From NCBI GenBank assembly GCA_008508345.1, contig QNGE01000106.1, forward strand, positions 265,079 through 329,078: a stretch of DNA of 64,000 nucleotides. The letters run 5' to 3'. The stretch comes from Paragonimus westermani (lineage: Eukaryota > Platyhelminthes > Trematoda > Plagiorchiida > Troglotrematidae). This document shows, piece by piece, positions 36,701 to 49,865 of the stretch. The notes below the pieces were generated by a model. The model did not search any database. It was not told the origin of the DNA and saw nothing but the letters and a program-made list of their open reading frames with translations. Each line of letters starts with the position of its first letter. Position 1 is the stretch's first letter. The translations under genes and the position numbers were made by a program.

Positions 36701-38919
36701 CCCCTCAGCCCGCTTTCCCAGTGGAACTCCTACCTACAAGAATATTAAGCCATGAGGAGGCGATAACAAGTGGAGAATGCTCTGTTTGTCTGGAGAAATA
36801 TCACCCTGCTGAAGAAGTGATCACGCTGACGTGTTTCCATTTTTTTCATAGCAGATGTGCAAGGGATTGGTTTAACAAGGTGAGTGGGTTCAAATGTTAC
36901 AACCAGCTTATTTTTTTATCGTCCTCTGTTTAATGGTATTGGCTTTTGTTTCCTGCGGTTTTGCTTTCTAACACCTTTGTCAAACTACCAGCGACACCCA
37001 AGGGTCCCGGTATTCACCTCAGTTGGCTGACTAACATTTGGCAAGTGAACAGGTGCTTCTGTCTTAGCTCCTTGACGCAGAAAACTGGACTGTGGAGTGT
37101 TACAGCGTAGAACAGTAGAACTGTGTTGCATATGACGGAACCAAAATGTAAGCAGCTGGGTCTATTGAAACAACGTTGATCGTTACAGATGGGTGGTAAA
37201 ACCTCGTCCAAAATAATATAAACAAAGACACATTAAAAGCACTCAAATGTCATTATCAAGTTGATCAAAACTAGGCAGCACAGATAATGGTGTGTGAAAC
37301 GTCGCCGTGTGATCCTGAAACTGTGGGAGCATTCAATTAGACCCTACTGGGAATGACTGCGAAAGTTTAATGCAGTCCACTGTGTAAAAGTGAAACATAG
37401 ACATTGCGGATGGATGCTCTGACTGGAGCGTGTTGCGCTCACTACCACCATTCCAGTCTGCTATGTGCGTTGTACACCTGTGGCTTTGCGTCCGCGTGCC
37501 CGAATTAGTAAACCACCCACCATCTTTACTTGCCAACCGGTAATTGTGTAAGCTTTGGACGATTAGGTTTGTGTTAGTCATTTGAAACTTGGACAACTGC
37601 TACGGCTGGTGTCTGATTCATACCGCCAACAGTATAGGGTAATAGTGTGCTCAAAGTTTAGCACATTGGATGAGTGTCCGCTTAAAGCAGTTGTTTTGTA
37701 CAAACTTGATTTTTTTGACAGGGGATGCGCTGCAACGTTTCAAATTTGCTAGGATTACCTAGGTAGAAATACATATAACTCAGACGGAATTATGGATCAT
37801 CCTCCTTAAAACGAAGACACTTGAAACCATAACAGCTCGTTTTTCTGATGTAAGGGATTACACATTTGAGGTGAACTAAATTTTAACCAAACTAATTGGG
37901 ACCGCAGGCTACAGACAGTTGTTTAATTCCAAAGATAAACATTTGATTAACAAGAGGCTCTTCGGAAGCCACTCGTAAGCCGAATTGCTTTCGACCAATC
38001 CAGTGAGTTTTTGTTACGTCTGTTAACGCTACGAACCCTGTGATTATCTATTTTCAAGCTTCACTCACCTTATTCAGTGCAGCCAATTCAGTTTTGGGCA
38101 CTACGCACCTGTCAGCTAAAACGTTGGCGTCAGAGGTAAACGTGCTTGAGTGTTTTCTGCGAAAGTAGACACACAAACACAATTTCCGGGCACATGTGCG
38201 AAGTTTCTGTGTCATGACTTATGACAGTCTATGATAGTAGCTAGAGTCACTTGTGTTTCAGCTAGGCAAAGACACGAATGTTAACTGCCTCCACTGGATG
38301 AACCTAAAAACAGGCAGGAAACCGACTAGAGTGAACTGTCGCCTTAAGAACAATCACCAGGCTATTGCTGTCTAGAACTGCAAGATAAATTGAGTTAAAA
38401 ATCATCTCCTGTTAAATGACCTCAAGCGTTTGAAAAGCCTACTGGCTGTTACTCACAGAGGTTTTTCTCCCATAAGCTCTCATGAACTTACTTTGCAATA
38501 CTCGCATTCATACTTACGCATGTGGTTAACCTCTTTTGGGTTCAGATTAGCCTATTACACCAAACAAAGCTAAAGTACACCTGTGTACGCTTACCACAAC
38601 AACTGGATTGCAGTTTCACATAAACACACACCTTACCTCTTAAAAACTGAACATAATAAGACCGGGTAGTAAAAGAACAATGTGGGATTGCACCTATACA
38701 CTGCACCTAGCAACATAGGGAGCACGAGCGACCACACAGGGACTGGTTTAAGTATATGTGTAAGAAGTGTACGGCTGTCATAAAGTATCGGTCAGCAGGA
38801 CTGGAAACGTGTTCGCATTTTGATTGCAGCTCAGCTCAGTAAAATCTGCCTTCTGTCCTTTTATCTTTCAGTGGAACACTTGTCCTCTCTGTCGTATTCG
38901 ACTGTTTATGTCAGAATGA
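36701..38919 (+). CDS. RING-H2 zinc-finger protein, last two exons (RNF126/RNF115-like)
   Basis: Exon 36701-36879 follows the acceptor CCTTGTTATAG and ends at the donor AACAAG|GTGAGT in phase 0. The terminal exon 38872-38919 follows TTATCTTTCAG and stops at TGA. Together they encode a complete RING-H2: C-SV-C, then TCFHFFHSRC, then in the second exon TCPLC, so all eight zinc ligands (C3H2C3) are present. The residues before it (PQPAFPVELLPTRILS) match the PPPA...LP-x-x-x-x-S linker of the minus-strand RNF126-like gene. The role is an E3 ubiquitin ligase recruiting E2 through the RING. The protein ends only seven residues after the last cysteine (RIRLFMSE). The exon begins in phase 2, so more exons must lie upstream, but I could not find them; a partial or retro-altered copy is possible. 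Confidence 0.75.
36880..38871 (+). other. intron of the plus-strand RING gene
   Basis: A 1992-base intron with GTGAGT donor and TTATCTTTCAG acceptor, interrupting the RING between its sixth and seventh zinc ligands. Nothing else is recognised inside, apart from short antisense frames. Confidence 0.65.
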
Positions 38920-38924
38920 ACAAC

Positions 38925-40490
38925 CTCCTGTCCAAACTGGGATGTCAACAATCCACCAAGTCAAACATTCCGACTCTCTGAGAATGTGTCCATGTTGTGT
39001 ACATTACAATATCTTGTTTACTTGTTGAAGAACTTGTGAATTGGTATGATATTGTCAGCATGATTTGTGTACATACTTATAATCGAACTTCAAGGTATGG
39101 ACAGTGAAGATTAATATGCTGGTTTGCCAAGTCGTTTTTTATTTTTCAATATAAATATGCTTGCATCGAGAACTTGTTTGCGGACATCACAAGAAATAAG
39201 TAGAGTTTGGAAGCAAATATCTAGCAAACGGATTATCAGATTATTATCAGCGAACTTACAATCGTCGTTAATGCGATGGATACTGGTCATGTAACTGATT
39301 TGGAAAAAAGCAGTTTGACGAGAGTTTAGGTCCGCCTGGAGGTGTTTTACTTTCAGGCCCCATCGAAATTCCGAAAACCATATAGTCTGTTGTTGGGAGC
39401 GATAGCCCCAATATCTATGATTCATAACAGCCAGTTAGAAACCGTTTGTGGTGACCTGCGTTGATCACTGAATTGATTGATCTCCTAAACAAATCAAACA
39501 CTTTCAGTCAGTATTATAATTCCTTTTCGAGTCCATGGAAGTGAAATTATCTTTCGAAGAATTTCTCCAAATGATAACTTCCATTTCCTTTCTACCTGTT
39601 TGTGCATATTCTCCTCTTGTCCAAATTCTCAGCATGAGCACAGAATTGACCAATATTCTTATACATTTGACATGTAGTCTGCAGTTTCAGATTTTTATAG
39701 GCATTCGCATATTCCTGCTCTTTCATGCCAACTAACTCATAAGTGGTTTACCCGGTTTGAAGAAGTCTCAGGGTCTGATTTGAAATGTCAACAATGAACA
39801 ACTAACTGGCGCCTACAAACTTATTCGAAACTAGACATGTTTTGAAAAACCAGTCAAAGAACTTAAGTCTGTCTTCTGTCCAGAACAGTGAATGATAAAC
39901 ACTACGGCTTTGACTTTGTCTCGCTGGTTTTGAGTACCTTTTGTAAACTTGATGAAATGTTGAAAACTTCTAATCGCCATTATTTTGTTGTGAGTCGGAA
40001 CACAAGATGCTTAAGCACATATCTCACGAGAGAGTTAGGTAACACTAGGTGTTCACTGTGTCAACCAAACGACCAACAGCTATGCATGATGAGGTTATGG
40101 TTCATACAAGACCACTCGCTTAGTTGTGCCGGCTTATCGTCACGTGAACAGTCAACGAAAGGTGAATCACAAACTCGCACACAAATACACAGTGTTCTTT
40201 CCAGTCCACCTCACTTTCACTTCGATGGGTCACATTACCTGCGTAGGAGGCATGCTTAGTCTTAAGTTACTCTGGACTATTGTTAGGAATCTGTACGCGA
40301 TCCACACATAAGTGCGGATAAACACGGTTGTTAACGTGAGCAATGTAATCAAACATCGCAATTTGAATTCCACCTCCTCGTTAAGGTACCACAGTTCAAA
40401 CAGTCCATTCATTCGTCCATCTGGACAGACCGGGTGAAAAACAAATTTTAACTCAATGTTATTCAAATTACCTCACCACAGGAATGTCCA
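38925..40490. other. no gene recognised
   Basis: Contains the presumed 3' UTR of the RING gene and unremarkable sequence. Frames at 39111-39425 (minus) and 39888-40259 (plus) have no recognisable domain. Confidence 0.4.
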
Positions 40491-40491
40491 T

Positions 40492-40575
40492 GGTGCTGGT
40501 GACCGAGCGGATAAAGGCTTTGAATTTTAACACGATAGGTTGTTGGTTCGATACTCTATCTAGCTTGTCGTCACC
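40492..40575 (+). mobile_element. tRNA-derived SINE head (Ser/Leu-like)
   Basis: GTGACCGAGCGGATAAAGGC resembles the box A region of class II (Ser/Leu) tRNAs, and TTGGTTCGATACTC resembles box B. The acceptor and anticodon stems do not form a clean cloverleaf, so this is more likely a SINE than a tRNA gene. A related but more diverged copy is at 49866-49930. Confidence 0.45.
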
Positions 40576-40599
40576 TGACCAGTTCAAGTAAGAATAAGA

Positions 40600-42480
40600 C
40601 CGGTTGTGGTATGTTGTCTAAGGAGTGAGCATCAAGCACCATCATGGACCAACTTCATTTGATTCCTCAAGCTGGGTTGACGTACACGTGCAAGGAAACC
40701 CTTGCCCTAATTTATGGGTGAAGCGGTAATTACAGGTAAAAAAAAGACACCATCATTTTCCAAAGTTGCTGTCAACGTTCTTTAAAGCTGACATGGTGAA
40801 CCGATCATGCATGCGTAAGACGCTTAACACGCAAACGGTTAGACCATCGAATTGCACCCGAACCTTACAACAGGCTTGTGTAAATTTAGTCATAGAGGCG
40901 TGAGAATATGTAAGCCGCACACCAAACTTTCCATCACTGTCAAGTAAACTGAATCTCGATTGGTCTGTCTAGATGGGTCGAGTTCATGTGACGTCAAGCC
41001 CAATCCGTTCTCTCTCCGTTAGACACAAGGCACTTGTGGGATTCCGGAATAAAATCCCTCAGCTACATAGGGGTTGCTACATTACACACAAGGACACCGG
41101 ACAGTTATCCAGCCCACTGGAAATATGACCCAGGGGAAAGATAGTTCATTTCATCACCCTCAAAAGATACGTGTGTGTCACAGTTACCGTCAGCAGTGTG
41201 ACTAGGCAATGGATCGGAGGATCAAAAAGCTTGCTTGTTCGACCACAATCGGTTGTCCTATTCCCGCATTGTCCATACTCAACGAAAAACCAAACACTCA
41301 CAGGCAAGTTAACAACAGTCTTATTTAGATCCTACAGCAGTATCCAGTTATGTATAACGCAGTAAACCCCAGCCTCATCAGTCAACCCAAACTGTTCAGA
41401 CCAATCACATCCCTACGCGTAGGCGACTATTTCTGTAGTTGTATTCTCAGTGTCATAGAAACAATAAACCAACAACCAGATAGTCACATCGGGGCGCATG
41501 TTTCCAACTAGTTACAAACACCTATACAAACCTGAGGTACCGTAGCTTGACTGACGCATGACATCCATCAACATCACCGGTGAATGATTGTCTAAACAGC
41601 TCAGGGAGTTGAGGTTTTTGACATTTTCTGATTTCTCGTAACAACCGCAGATGCATATCGTAGTTTACCAAAAATTTGACCGCGCCACAATACCCTCCGA
41701 GTGTTCAAACACAACTCGCCTAGATATTGTCTGTCTTATGAGAAGTCGTTCCTATGTTTTTCATTTTAGTGCTCGTTAACTGAATCCTTTAACCCAGAAA
41801 TTCTATCCTGTGAACCTTGCTAATGTTTTAACCCGGTTACATACGCGGCGTGGTCAGAGGTCAAGGAGATCATCATAATTTGTGTCCTTCCATTGTTTTA
41901 GTCAAGGTCACTAAGAGATCAAGTTGTATTAGACCAACCTAACGAGGGTGCACTCTGTAATCACTCAACAGTTGATGGGCGACATCCACCGGAGCTTCGC
42001 GCCACACCAACACAAGTGGTCTCTTACATAATGCCGACCTGTTGAGCTGAAATAAACGGTAACCAGCTTGCAGGATATGAAAGATCATTATGTTTGCCCC
42101 TGACTGTGTGCTGTGTCTGCGTCAGTGGAGCGATTGCTTGTCACGTTTATCCGTCCTATATAGTTATCGCACGCCGAATTTCACTTGGTTGTGTGATGGT
42201 GGAGTAGACGCGACCGTTCACATCTCACGCACTAGAATGTGTAACACTAACAACACGTTCTAAGTGCTTGACGACGGTCAATATAACAGGTAGATTATGT
42301 TATCCAACATGTGTGACGTCGGTTTTAATACTGGAAATCTGGACGTCACGGTTGGTCTCTGAAGGGTGTTGCCGAATTTCACTCTGATGTCCAGATGACC
42401 CTGACCAACCTTAGACAGTGACTCCGCTCCAAACCGTGGAAACAACGCAACAACTGATCCTCCTATCGTACGGCATCCTT
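40600..42480. other. no gene recognised; possibly decayed integrase end of the gypsy element
   Basis: Lies downstream of the minus-strand RNase H remnant, where an integrase should be, but I cannot identify its HHCC or DDE residues in any frame. Confidence 0.35.
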
Positions 42481-42489
42481 TCTTTAAAG

Positions 42490-44957
42490 TATTTTTCCTC
42501 TCATGCCCGGTTCTCACAACTTCCATGAAGAATTCCTATGTAAACCTACTGTGGAAGCGATACCGGTTGTTGTGACCGCAGATTTGCGACCCTTAATGTC
42601 CCTTTCGGACCCCTTACAGTCCCGATTCACTCTATCGGTTTGTGATCCATTTCCACGTAAAACTATTGACTCGGTAAGTAAGGCCTCTACCTGTGCAGTG
42701 CCCAAATGGTTGCTGAACATTCCTTCTCAGTGGCTGAATAATTCTGCTCCGCTAGGGTCAGGACTCCACCAGCATATTCGATTGATCCTTCCTTTTGCTT
42801 AAGTACTGCTCCAACGCCACTGACATCTGCTGCCACGATGAATGTTACTTTCGCATTCGAAAGTTTCAGCGTCAGCTGTTACTCGTTCATCTCGTGTTGC
42901 ACTCGTCTAAACGCCGTCAGGGTATCGTCAATTCATTCAGATTGCGTGTCTTTTCCAAGCAGTGCGTATAAAGTTGAGGTAGTGAAGTGGGAATCTTTCA
43001 CGAACCGACCGTAGCACACTGCCCGACCGAGAAATTGTCTCAACGTGCGCTTAGAGTTTGAAGCCACGACCCTCCTAATTGTCAGCATTTTCTCTCGCAG
43101 AGGTCTGATTTCATCTTGTGTCCCAGTGACACCACCAATGAACGTCCGTGTTGTGGTTTATGAGCATTAATCCGGAGTTCGTATTTTGATTCAAGACAGC
43201 ATCTAGGTGGGCAGTGTTTTCTGCCTCTGTGTTACTCTATATCACCATATCATTTCGGTATGCCGCCATATTACCTAGCCGTTCTACCCATTGAAACATT
43301 AGTCGTCAAAACGTGAATGGTGCCTCGGATAAACCAAACGGCATGAGCTTGAACTGGTACTGTTTTTCGCCCACCGTGAATGCTGTTTTCTCACGGTCCG
43401 TGGGTCTGATTTGTACCTGCCAGTATCCGAAACCTAATTCCAACACCATGAACAAATTCGCCTGTTGCAGCTTACCAAAAATATCACAGACGGACGGTAT
43501 TGGCACAACTGTGTTCTGTGTTACCTAGTTCATCAGCCTAAAATACACACGAAAGCGATAATCCCCGTTAGACTTCTTCACTAGGAGAACAGGCGAGTTG
43601 CACGGATTGTTGGCTTCTTCGATAACGTTCTCATTCTGGACGTTCTTTACCTACTTTTCCATTTTCCCTTCAATACTAATCAGTATTCTGCGGGGTCTGT
43701 GAGGTCGAAATGTTCCGATTGGTGGTATTTCATGTGCAATCCAGCTGCATACTCCGTACGGATCATTGTCTTTCGTAAATACCTCCGCGTATTTCCCGAC
43801 CGTGGACAAAAGCAAGGTGACTGCGCAAATTGGGGTTTTAGTCATGCGCACATGGTAGAAGCTGTACTGTTGCTGTTCAATGAGTACCAGGGAACCATAC
43901 CTGGTTGACAGGTTTGTGAGCTTCAGGTCAATCACGGCATCTGTTGCAGCGTGGGAATCGGCCCCAAGGATCGTTTGCTTGATTTCCGAGGACAAAATAC
44001 GGTACTTTACGATTTGGCTGGTAACAAGCACTCCAAATTCCTTTACACCGTTCGCTACCAGGTTCTGACCTTCAGCTGTCCTGATCATCGTAGATATCGA
44101 CTGTGTATTTTGCTTTTCAGCACGAGCACTCAACGAAAAAGCCGCTTCCGTATCGACCAATCGAGGTTCTGTCTCCCCGTCAATTTCGAAATTTGTACGC
44201 ACGGCTCCTTTCTCAATCGCTCCCATTATTAGCTGATCTGCTGAACACAAAAATTCTTGGAACACTATTTCTAAACCTCTGAAATCGCCAGTTTAGACAA
44301 TCCTTCTTCCAATGTCCTTTTTCAGCTTCCCAATCGATCGTTCTTTCGTGATGTTGTTTTCAATCCAGCAGCATCCGTTGCCAGCTGCTCCAGTTCTATA
44401 TACATTTCATTCAGCATCCCGTTGTTCGCATTGCCGCTGGCATCCACCAAGACCTTGGACATAACTCCAAACTCCTGCGTTGTCTCTGCAAGCTTATAAA
44501 GGTTCATCCGCCGGGCGACATGTGCAATACGGGCTTAGTCGTTAACCACCTTCGAGAGACCTTTAGTAGATTGCCTCACCAACAACTGCCGTCGTGATTC
44601 ATAATCCAACTCTTGTAGTGCTCTATCCAGCAGTCTTTTCAGAGTGGCAGTGAACAGGGATGGATCTGCACTTTGTTCAAGTCCAGCCACCTAGAAACCC
44701 CGCATGGTCTCCTGGCGGTCGGCCGAGCTGTCACACACAGCCAACAGCGTCTCCTTTACAGCGGCCAATTCCATCTTAGCACGGCCGCTTCGCGCTGCGT
44801 CCAGTATCTCCTGTGCTCCGCCCTACACCAGCGTACGCAGGGCAGCAAACTTCCCACGGTCGGTCTCGACTCCGACCAATTCGGCCACGTCCTCGAAGTC
44901 TTCTAAGAACGTCCAGACGTCTCCATCTTCAATCGGCTGTGGCCAGAGTATCTTCAT
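42490..44957 (-). pseudogene. decayed Ty3/gypsy element (Gag, protease, RT, RNase H)
   Basis: Reading leftward on the minus strand. Gag starts at an ATG at 44957 with DGDVWTFLEDFEDVAELVGV, then two in-frame stops. A protease remnant (RLVDTEAAF, with E for the G of DTGA) is at 44140-44170. RT fragments include EEANNPCNSPVLLVKKSNGDYRF (split here by description only), FMVLELGFGYWQVQIRPTDR and FKLMPFGLSEAPF (43306-43506), then a mutated active site reading YRNDMVI instead of Y-x-DD. RNase H pieces are IVAADVSGVGAVLKQ, YAGGVLTLAEQNYSATEKEC and YVEMDHKPIE (42630-42860). Stops and frame changes throughout. The Gag matches the miniature element at 22 kb. No LTRs are recognised. Confidence 0.8.
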
Positions 44958-45179
44958 CCTCGGGTTCGACATCTGCGACCGCAAACGCCTGCAAAGTTTT
45001 TGTCACAAGAAATCCTGTGCAGGTTGTGCTGAAACATAGGAACACGAACACGTACACCCATTTGCACGACTCAAGTGCATTCACACACACTGGGTAGCAA
45101 TACGTTACCATTCGCCCTGGTAACAATTCTCCATATTGCGTACACACTATTCCGATATCCGCCTCTGGTCCATCGTCTT

Positions 45180-45380
45180 TCTGGTGTTGAAGCTTGCGCT
45201 TTAAGTCTCGAATGTACGCACTGTACTACTCACAAACGAGGCTGTCTGTTACACAACACTGGAACAGAAAGAATGAACACTACTGACGTTCTGTAACGTG
45301 AATGAAACTTGGGTTTGGTGCCTCTTTTCGAAAGAGGCTGTGTGGAATCTTTGACTGCAAAGGCCAGGATCGAATAAAAG
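45180..45380 (+). mobile_element. degraded hammerhead SINE, copy E
   Basis: The core at 45277-45325 reads AACACTA, CTGACGT (A9 changed to T), a poor stem II, then GAAAC and TTGGTGCC. It is followed by the conserved CCTCTTTTCGAAAGAGGC hairpin (45319-45336) and a GCCAGGATCGAATAAAA tail comparable to the GCTGCGATCAAAT end of the 17.8 kb copy. The tRNA-like head is not clear. The ribozyme is probably dead. Confidence 0.6.
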
Positions 45381-45384
45381 TGAT

Positions 45385-48300
45385 ACTCAACTTGAATGTG
45401 TAGGACGTTTAATTGTGAAATGCACTACAGATTCTGTATATGTGCTGAACCTATCGTCGTGTGGATTGGATGAGTTAGCCTTCTCCACCGCAAGGGTGCG
45501 ACGAGTTGGAGCTGATGGAAAGATTGGGATATGCTAACTAGACACGAAACCGATATCAGTGAGTTATAGGATGAAGATAACAGTAAATAAGAATGATACA
45601 TCTTAGCCATCAACCGAAAGAATAAACGCAGTGAAGTTTTAAGTTTCAGCTTTTCGGAGGAAATTCAACTGCAGAAACCCTATTGGTAAAACTGTCTGCA
45701 AAAATATAATTACTAAACAGTGGGGTGAAACCGACAGTAAAAGAAATTTGGTATGAAAGGGATGGTAACATACAACCAACCAATCGATGATAAAGAACGT
45801 GCTGGTAAAATTTCACATTTAAACAAAAAAATGTTCTTGGAATCCGCTAAGAAAACATCACTAATCCAGCTAAGCACAATTAAAAAGAAAAACGCAGCTT
45901 GATGAGTGGGGCAATAAATTTGTCAAGTGTTGGTTGGTAAAAATAATACTGGTTATACAGTACAAAGGAAAATCAATGCACTACGCGTGAAGATACCAGC
46001 ACGTTCAAGAGAACTGGCCTTCGATGTTTGAGTTGGAGAGTGTATTTGCGAATAAATCAAAGTTTAAGATGTGATGATTAGTTTTGGTTAGGGTCAATAA
46101 AAGACCCCAAACAGCCTGAGTAGGGTTCGGCGGAGTCAATAAATTGAGGTTAAATTATCCAGTGAAAACTTAATGAAATCAATACATGTAAGCGTTCTCG
46201 TTGTTTTGAACAACATGTCAGTATAAATTACAGTTCGCACGTATTTATTTACATGAAACTGAGCCTTCTTACTTGAAGTTCCACTGTGAATGCAGAAAGC
46301 TTGATACGGCTATGTACAGATAACAGCAGGGTAATCTGTGTCTGTTACTGCTGATTACTACCTTTAGTGCACGCTGAAGATTTCTATTCCCCTGTAAGGC
46401 ATTACATGATATTCAACTCTGTTACCTTGCCTAATGACAACCATAGTGGCCAGCAGGTCATGCTAATTATTATTCAATAAATTGACACCTGCCTATTTTC
46501 TGGGAGGGAAAGAGTAGTAGGCTTCAAATCGGACCTCTACTGCATAAAAATCGGTAAATCACTGAGAAAAATTTACCGACAAAACTACCTCTATTGTTTC
46601 CTGTGCGACGGACTCAGAATTCTAACGTAAGCACCAAGGACGTATTTTCGATTCGCCAATCAGAACAGATGTCAATCACTCATATGTTTCCGAATCTCTG
46701 TGAAGATGCCAAACTCTTATGTTTTCCCTTTGAGTTTAGGGTAAATGGATAAAAGCTAAGTTCAGTTATTTAGATCTAAATTAGCACATCCCCCCTGCCG
46801 TCTGCTAACAACCTTTTGGTTGTGGGGAATCCAACTCGTATTAATTATTCTCAACATCCCAGTTTAGAAACAGTAAGGAATTATTTGATGCGGTGATTGT
46901 GAGACTATACCAGGAGCGTTATAATTTGCTGAGGAAGCTGTGACGCAAAAATCATGTTATGGTATAGGTGAAAACGTTATACCTTTCACAATGTTGCATA
47001 TGTTGCCTAGTTTGATCATTGTTCCGTTGGTTTCCTTACAGAAATACCATGAAAACAATTTGCTTTTTCAATATCCTTGGTTCTAACGAAGTGACACATC
47101 GATCACAGAGTTAAAAGTTCATTTTGAACCAACTTACTGAGAGTTTTTAAAAACCAAGTATTTTGACGAATGCTGCACCACCAGATACTACTCACAGGAC
47201 AAAGTAATACTGTGGGAGAAAACTCATAGCTATTCTTATGCACCCCAACAAAAGCGTACAAGAAATGTCAGTATAAGTTTTTAAGCAAAACGGATAAACT
47301 ATTATTTCTGTACGGACCATCAGCCCAAAAAATACTTCTGCGCAATCTTGAGCACACTAACAAGCAACACCCAGTATCCAGCAGCAGAAATCTTAAGGTT
47401 AATTCTCCTAGAATTGAAAATGAAACTGTCAGGCTATTCTACTTACAGATCTTTTCTCTCAGGATATTGACTCTCCGATAAACACTGACCTACTGTACAA
47501 CCACAGTTGCCGTAGTTGAGCTGTTGACAAACCTGCTGGATCAAAGCACGCGCTATGGTCAGCCTGCAATAAGGTTTTCTGAAACAACTTGTTACCGTAC
47601 CTTCACACGTTATCAGATGTGTGCCTGTATGATTTTTTTCACCTACCCGTGTGTCTAGCAGTTATATCAGTGTGCTTCTCCAATAGTTTGGCATGTCAAA
47701 CGTCAGAACTTTTCTTCTGTGTGCTTAATTTCCTTAGCACTGATTATTTTACCAACCATGGTGGAGCATAGGATCTCAAGCTTTACCACTTTCGCTGAAT
47801 GATATGTAGTTACCATTGGGGTTAGAAGCTCGTCAAATTTTGAACGGTGAAAATGTTCAAATTTGTGTTACAGCACCCCTAATTTACCTAAAAACAAGTG
47901 CGTTAAAAAGCAAGCTTATTCGTTTCTCACTGTTATTAACAGAGCAAATTTCAGAAATGTAGAGCAATTGTTACTTGAACATGTGAGTCGTTACTAGGTA
48001 CTAGGACTGTCTCAGTTTTGTTTCTGTTTACATTCAGGGAACCTGAAGGCAATGTATGTGTTGAAATGACTACTTAGCTCTGTAGAACTCAACCTTCACG
48101 TTGCCAACTTATGCCATTTGATTCCAATTCTTTTTAGATTAATGTTCCTCTGCCGATCTATTGACAACGTCATTTGTGCTTTATTCCATATGCATTAAAT
48201 GAGCATCAAATTTTGAATAGTCATCTTACACGCGTGTTATGTATGCCAGGTTTTCTTTTTTATCATTACGTGTTAATATTCAAGGATATATATATATGTA

Positions 48301-49045
48301 TATGCATGCCGCATACATGCTCAAAGGTCATTTTGGTCGATCATATTAGCTCTAACCTAGATGCTGACGTACACGAGGTGACATAGATATGACTTCACAA
48401 ACGGAAGCTTGTCTATACTATTTGTATACGGTTGTTTAGATATGCGTTTGTCAGCACAGCTGGCTGTTCAATTTCAGACATTACTTGTTCCATGCCACCT
48501 CTATCTAACTTATCACGGTGATCGACTAAATGAATTTTTCATTCATCTTCCGACTTTCTTGCGAATGTTTACTGATCAAAGTGTAAACTAGGAGTGGACG
48601 AGCAATCATCTTGAGCACTACTTGTGAACAGATGTGATTAAACTTTTAAATCCGATAAATTGTTCGTGTTTAATGTGAAATCAACGATGTAGCAGTTAAC
48701 GTTGTTGAGTCATAAAGACGCTGAAAATGGTTCGAATGTTGATTGTTTTAAAGTTATTCATTGTTGAGGAGCTCCAGGGAGAACAGAGCTTCAACGTATA
48801 ATTTATTCAAGAAAAAGGCTCAACAAGCGGTCTGCATGAATTCGAAAACTGACAAGAGATGGGTGGTGTCCCATCTGCCTAAACAGAATTTCCATTTAGT
48901 GAACAAATATTACTTCTCAAATAAAAACTACCAGTGAAGAGTTTCAATGAACTTGCAGTTTTTGAGCTGTCCTACTGTACTAAAGGCTTAGTGCTAATTC
49001 TTGCTTTGCAAAGTCAGCTGGAATGATACTTTTTCGATACTTCTG
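45385..49045. other. no gene recognised
   Basis: AT-rich sequence with no domain recognised. A short TA-rich microsatellite lies at about 48285-48306. Frames at 47589-47771 and 48174-48386 are probably chance. Confidence 0.4.
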
Positions 49046-49053
49046 GGAAGCCA

Positions 49054-49410
49054 TCACACCACCTTCAAAAACTCGTGATCAAACTTAATTAAACTATATT
49101 CCAGTAGCCTCCGAAACCGTGCCCAATTGCTGTCACCTTGGCACGTGAGAATAGGGTGAGAATTAGAGAGTTGTCTTATTTTCAGTTCAGACATGACAGT
49201 GGCACGGACCTGAATCACCAAAAGAGGCAATTGTCTGTCATGCATGAGCTGTGTAGAGGTGCATGCAGCGATTAGATCGTGGAGAATCTTGAAAAGAATA
49301 GAATTAATCTTTGGGATAACTGATTTGTAACTCATTTTTATATCCCTCCTACAGCCCTTCAATGTGGATGAATGTGTAACGTGTAAGCCGGCCGTTTTTA
49401 TCCTGAATGC
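49054..49410 (-). CDS. unrecognised open frame, possibly an exon
   Basis: A long minus frame ending TGA at 49054, with an acceptor-like CGCATTCAG near 49402-49410 and an internal ATG (MSYKSVIPKINSILFKILHD). The C-terminal part (WARFRRLLEYSLIKFDHEF) looks helical and coding-like. It lies about 1.1 kb beyond the stop of the minus-strand RNF126-like gene. No family recognised. Confidence 0.3.
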   Translation of the reverse strand, partial: AFRIKTAGLHVTHSSTLKGCRRDIKMSYKSVIPKINSILFKILHDLIAACTSTQLMHDRQLPLLVIQVRATVMSELKIRQLSNSHPILTCQGDSNWARFRRLLEYSLIKFDHEFLKVV

Positions 49411-49689
49411 GGGTAACACTTGAGGACTAATTTTGGGGCGACATGGAACTACCGGAAAATAGCGCCCTTCTGAATGAGAGATTCCAGCAACAGTCCTCTA
49501 TGAGGAAACAACGCAAACAAACATGAGCCAAAGGTCCAGTAAGTCATGTACACGACTTACACAGTGAAAATTCAATCCGTGCGAGCTTGTCGGTTTCGAC
49601 TGCCCGTTACAGATACAGTCTATCTCGGATTGTCACTCTGAATTGACTATCACCTAACGGACAGTAAATAGTGTTTATCGTATTACTTA

Positions 49690-49830
49690 ATGCTCACCCT
49701 CAAACCGACACTGTACAACCCGTTTCAAACTTGCCTGGACTCATCAGGAGAAGATAGTTCAAAGAGAATCGAACCATGAACCCTTAACATCACAAACCAA
49801 TACACGAAGGCGTTAAAAACAAGTTACAGC
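49690..49830 (-). mobile_element. tRNA-like head followed by hammerhead-like core (weak)
   Basis: On the minus strand a good box-B-like GGTTCGATTCTC (about 49765-49776) is followed about 20 bases on by CTGATGAGTCC and then TTTGAAACGGG. These are the two hammerhead core boxes in the right order and spacing, with GTC further on. Stems II and III do not pair well by eye, so it may be a diverged SM-alpha-like SINE or coincidence. Confidence 0.35.
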
Positions 49831-49865
49831 TCAGTCATACAAATTCCTCTGTCGAAATCGGTGTT

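Noticed and set aside
40492..40575. A functional tRNA gene
   Set aside because: Box A and box B are present but acceptor and anticodon stems do not pair; a SINE head is more likely.
43313..45097. Plus-strand frames of 60-111 codons
   Set aside because: They are reading-frame shadows opposite the decayed minus-strand gypsy element.
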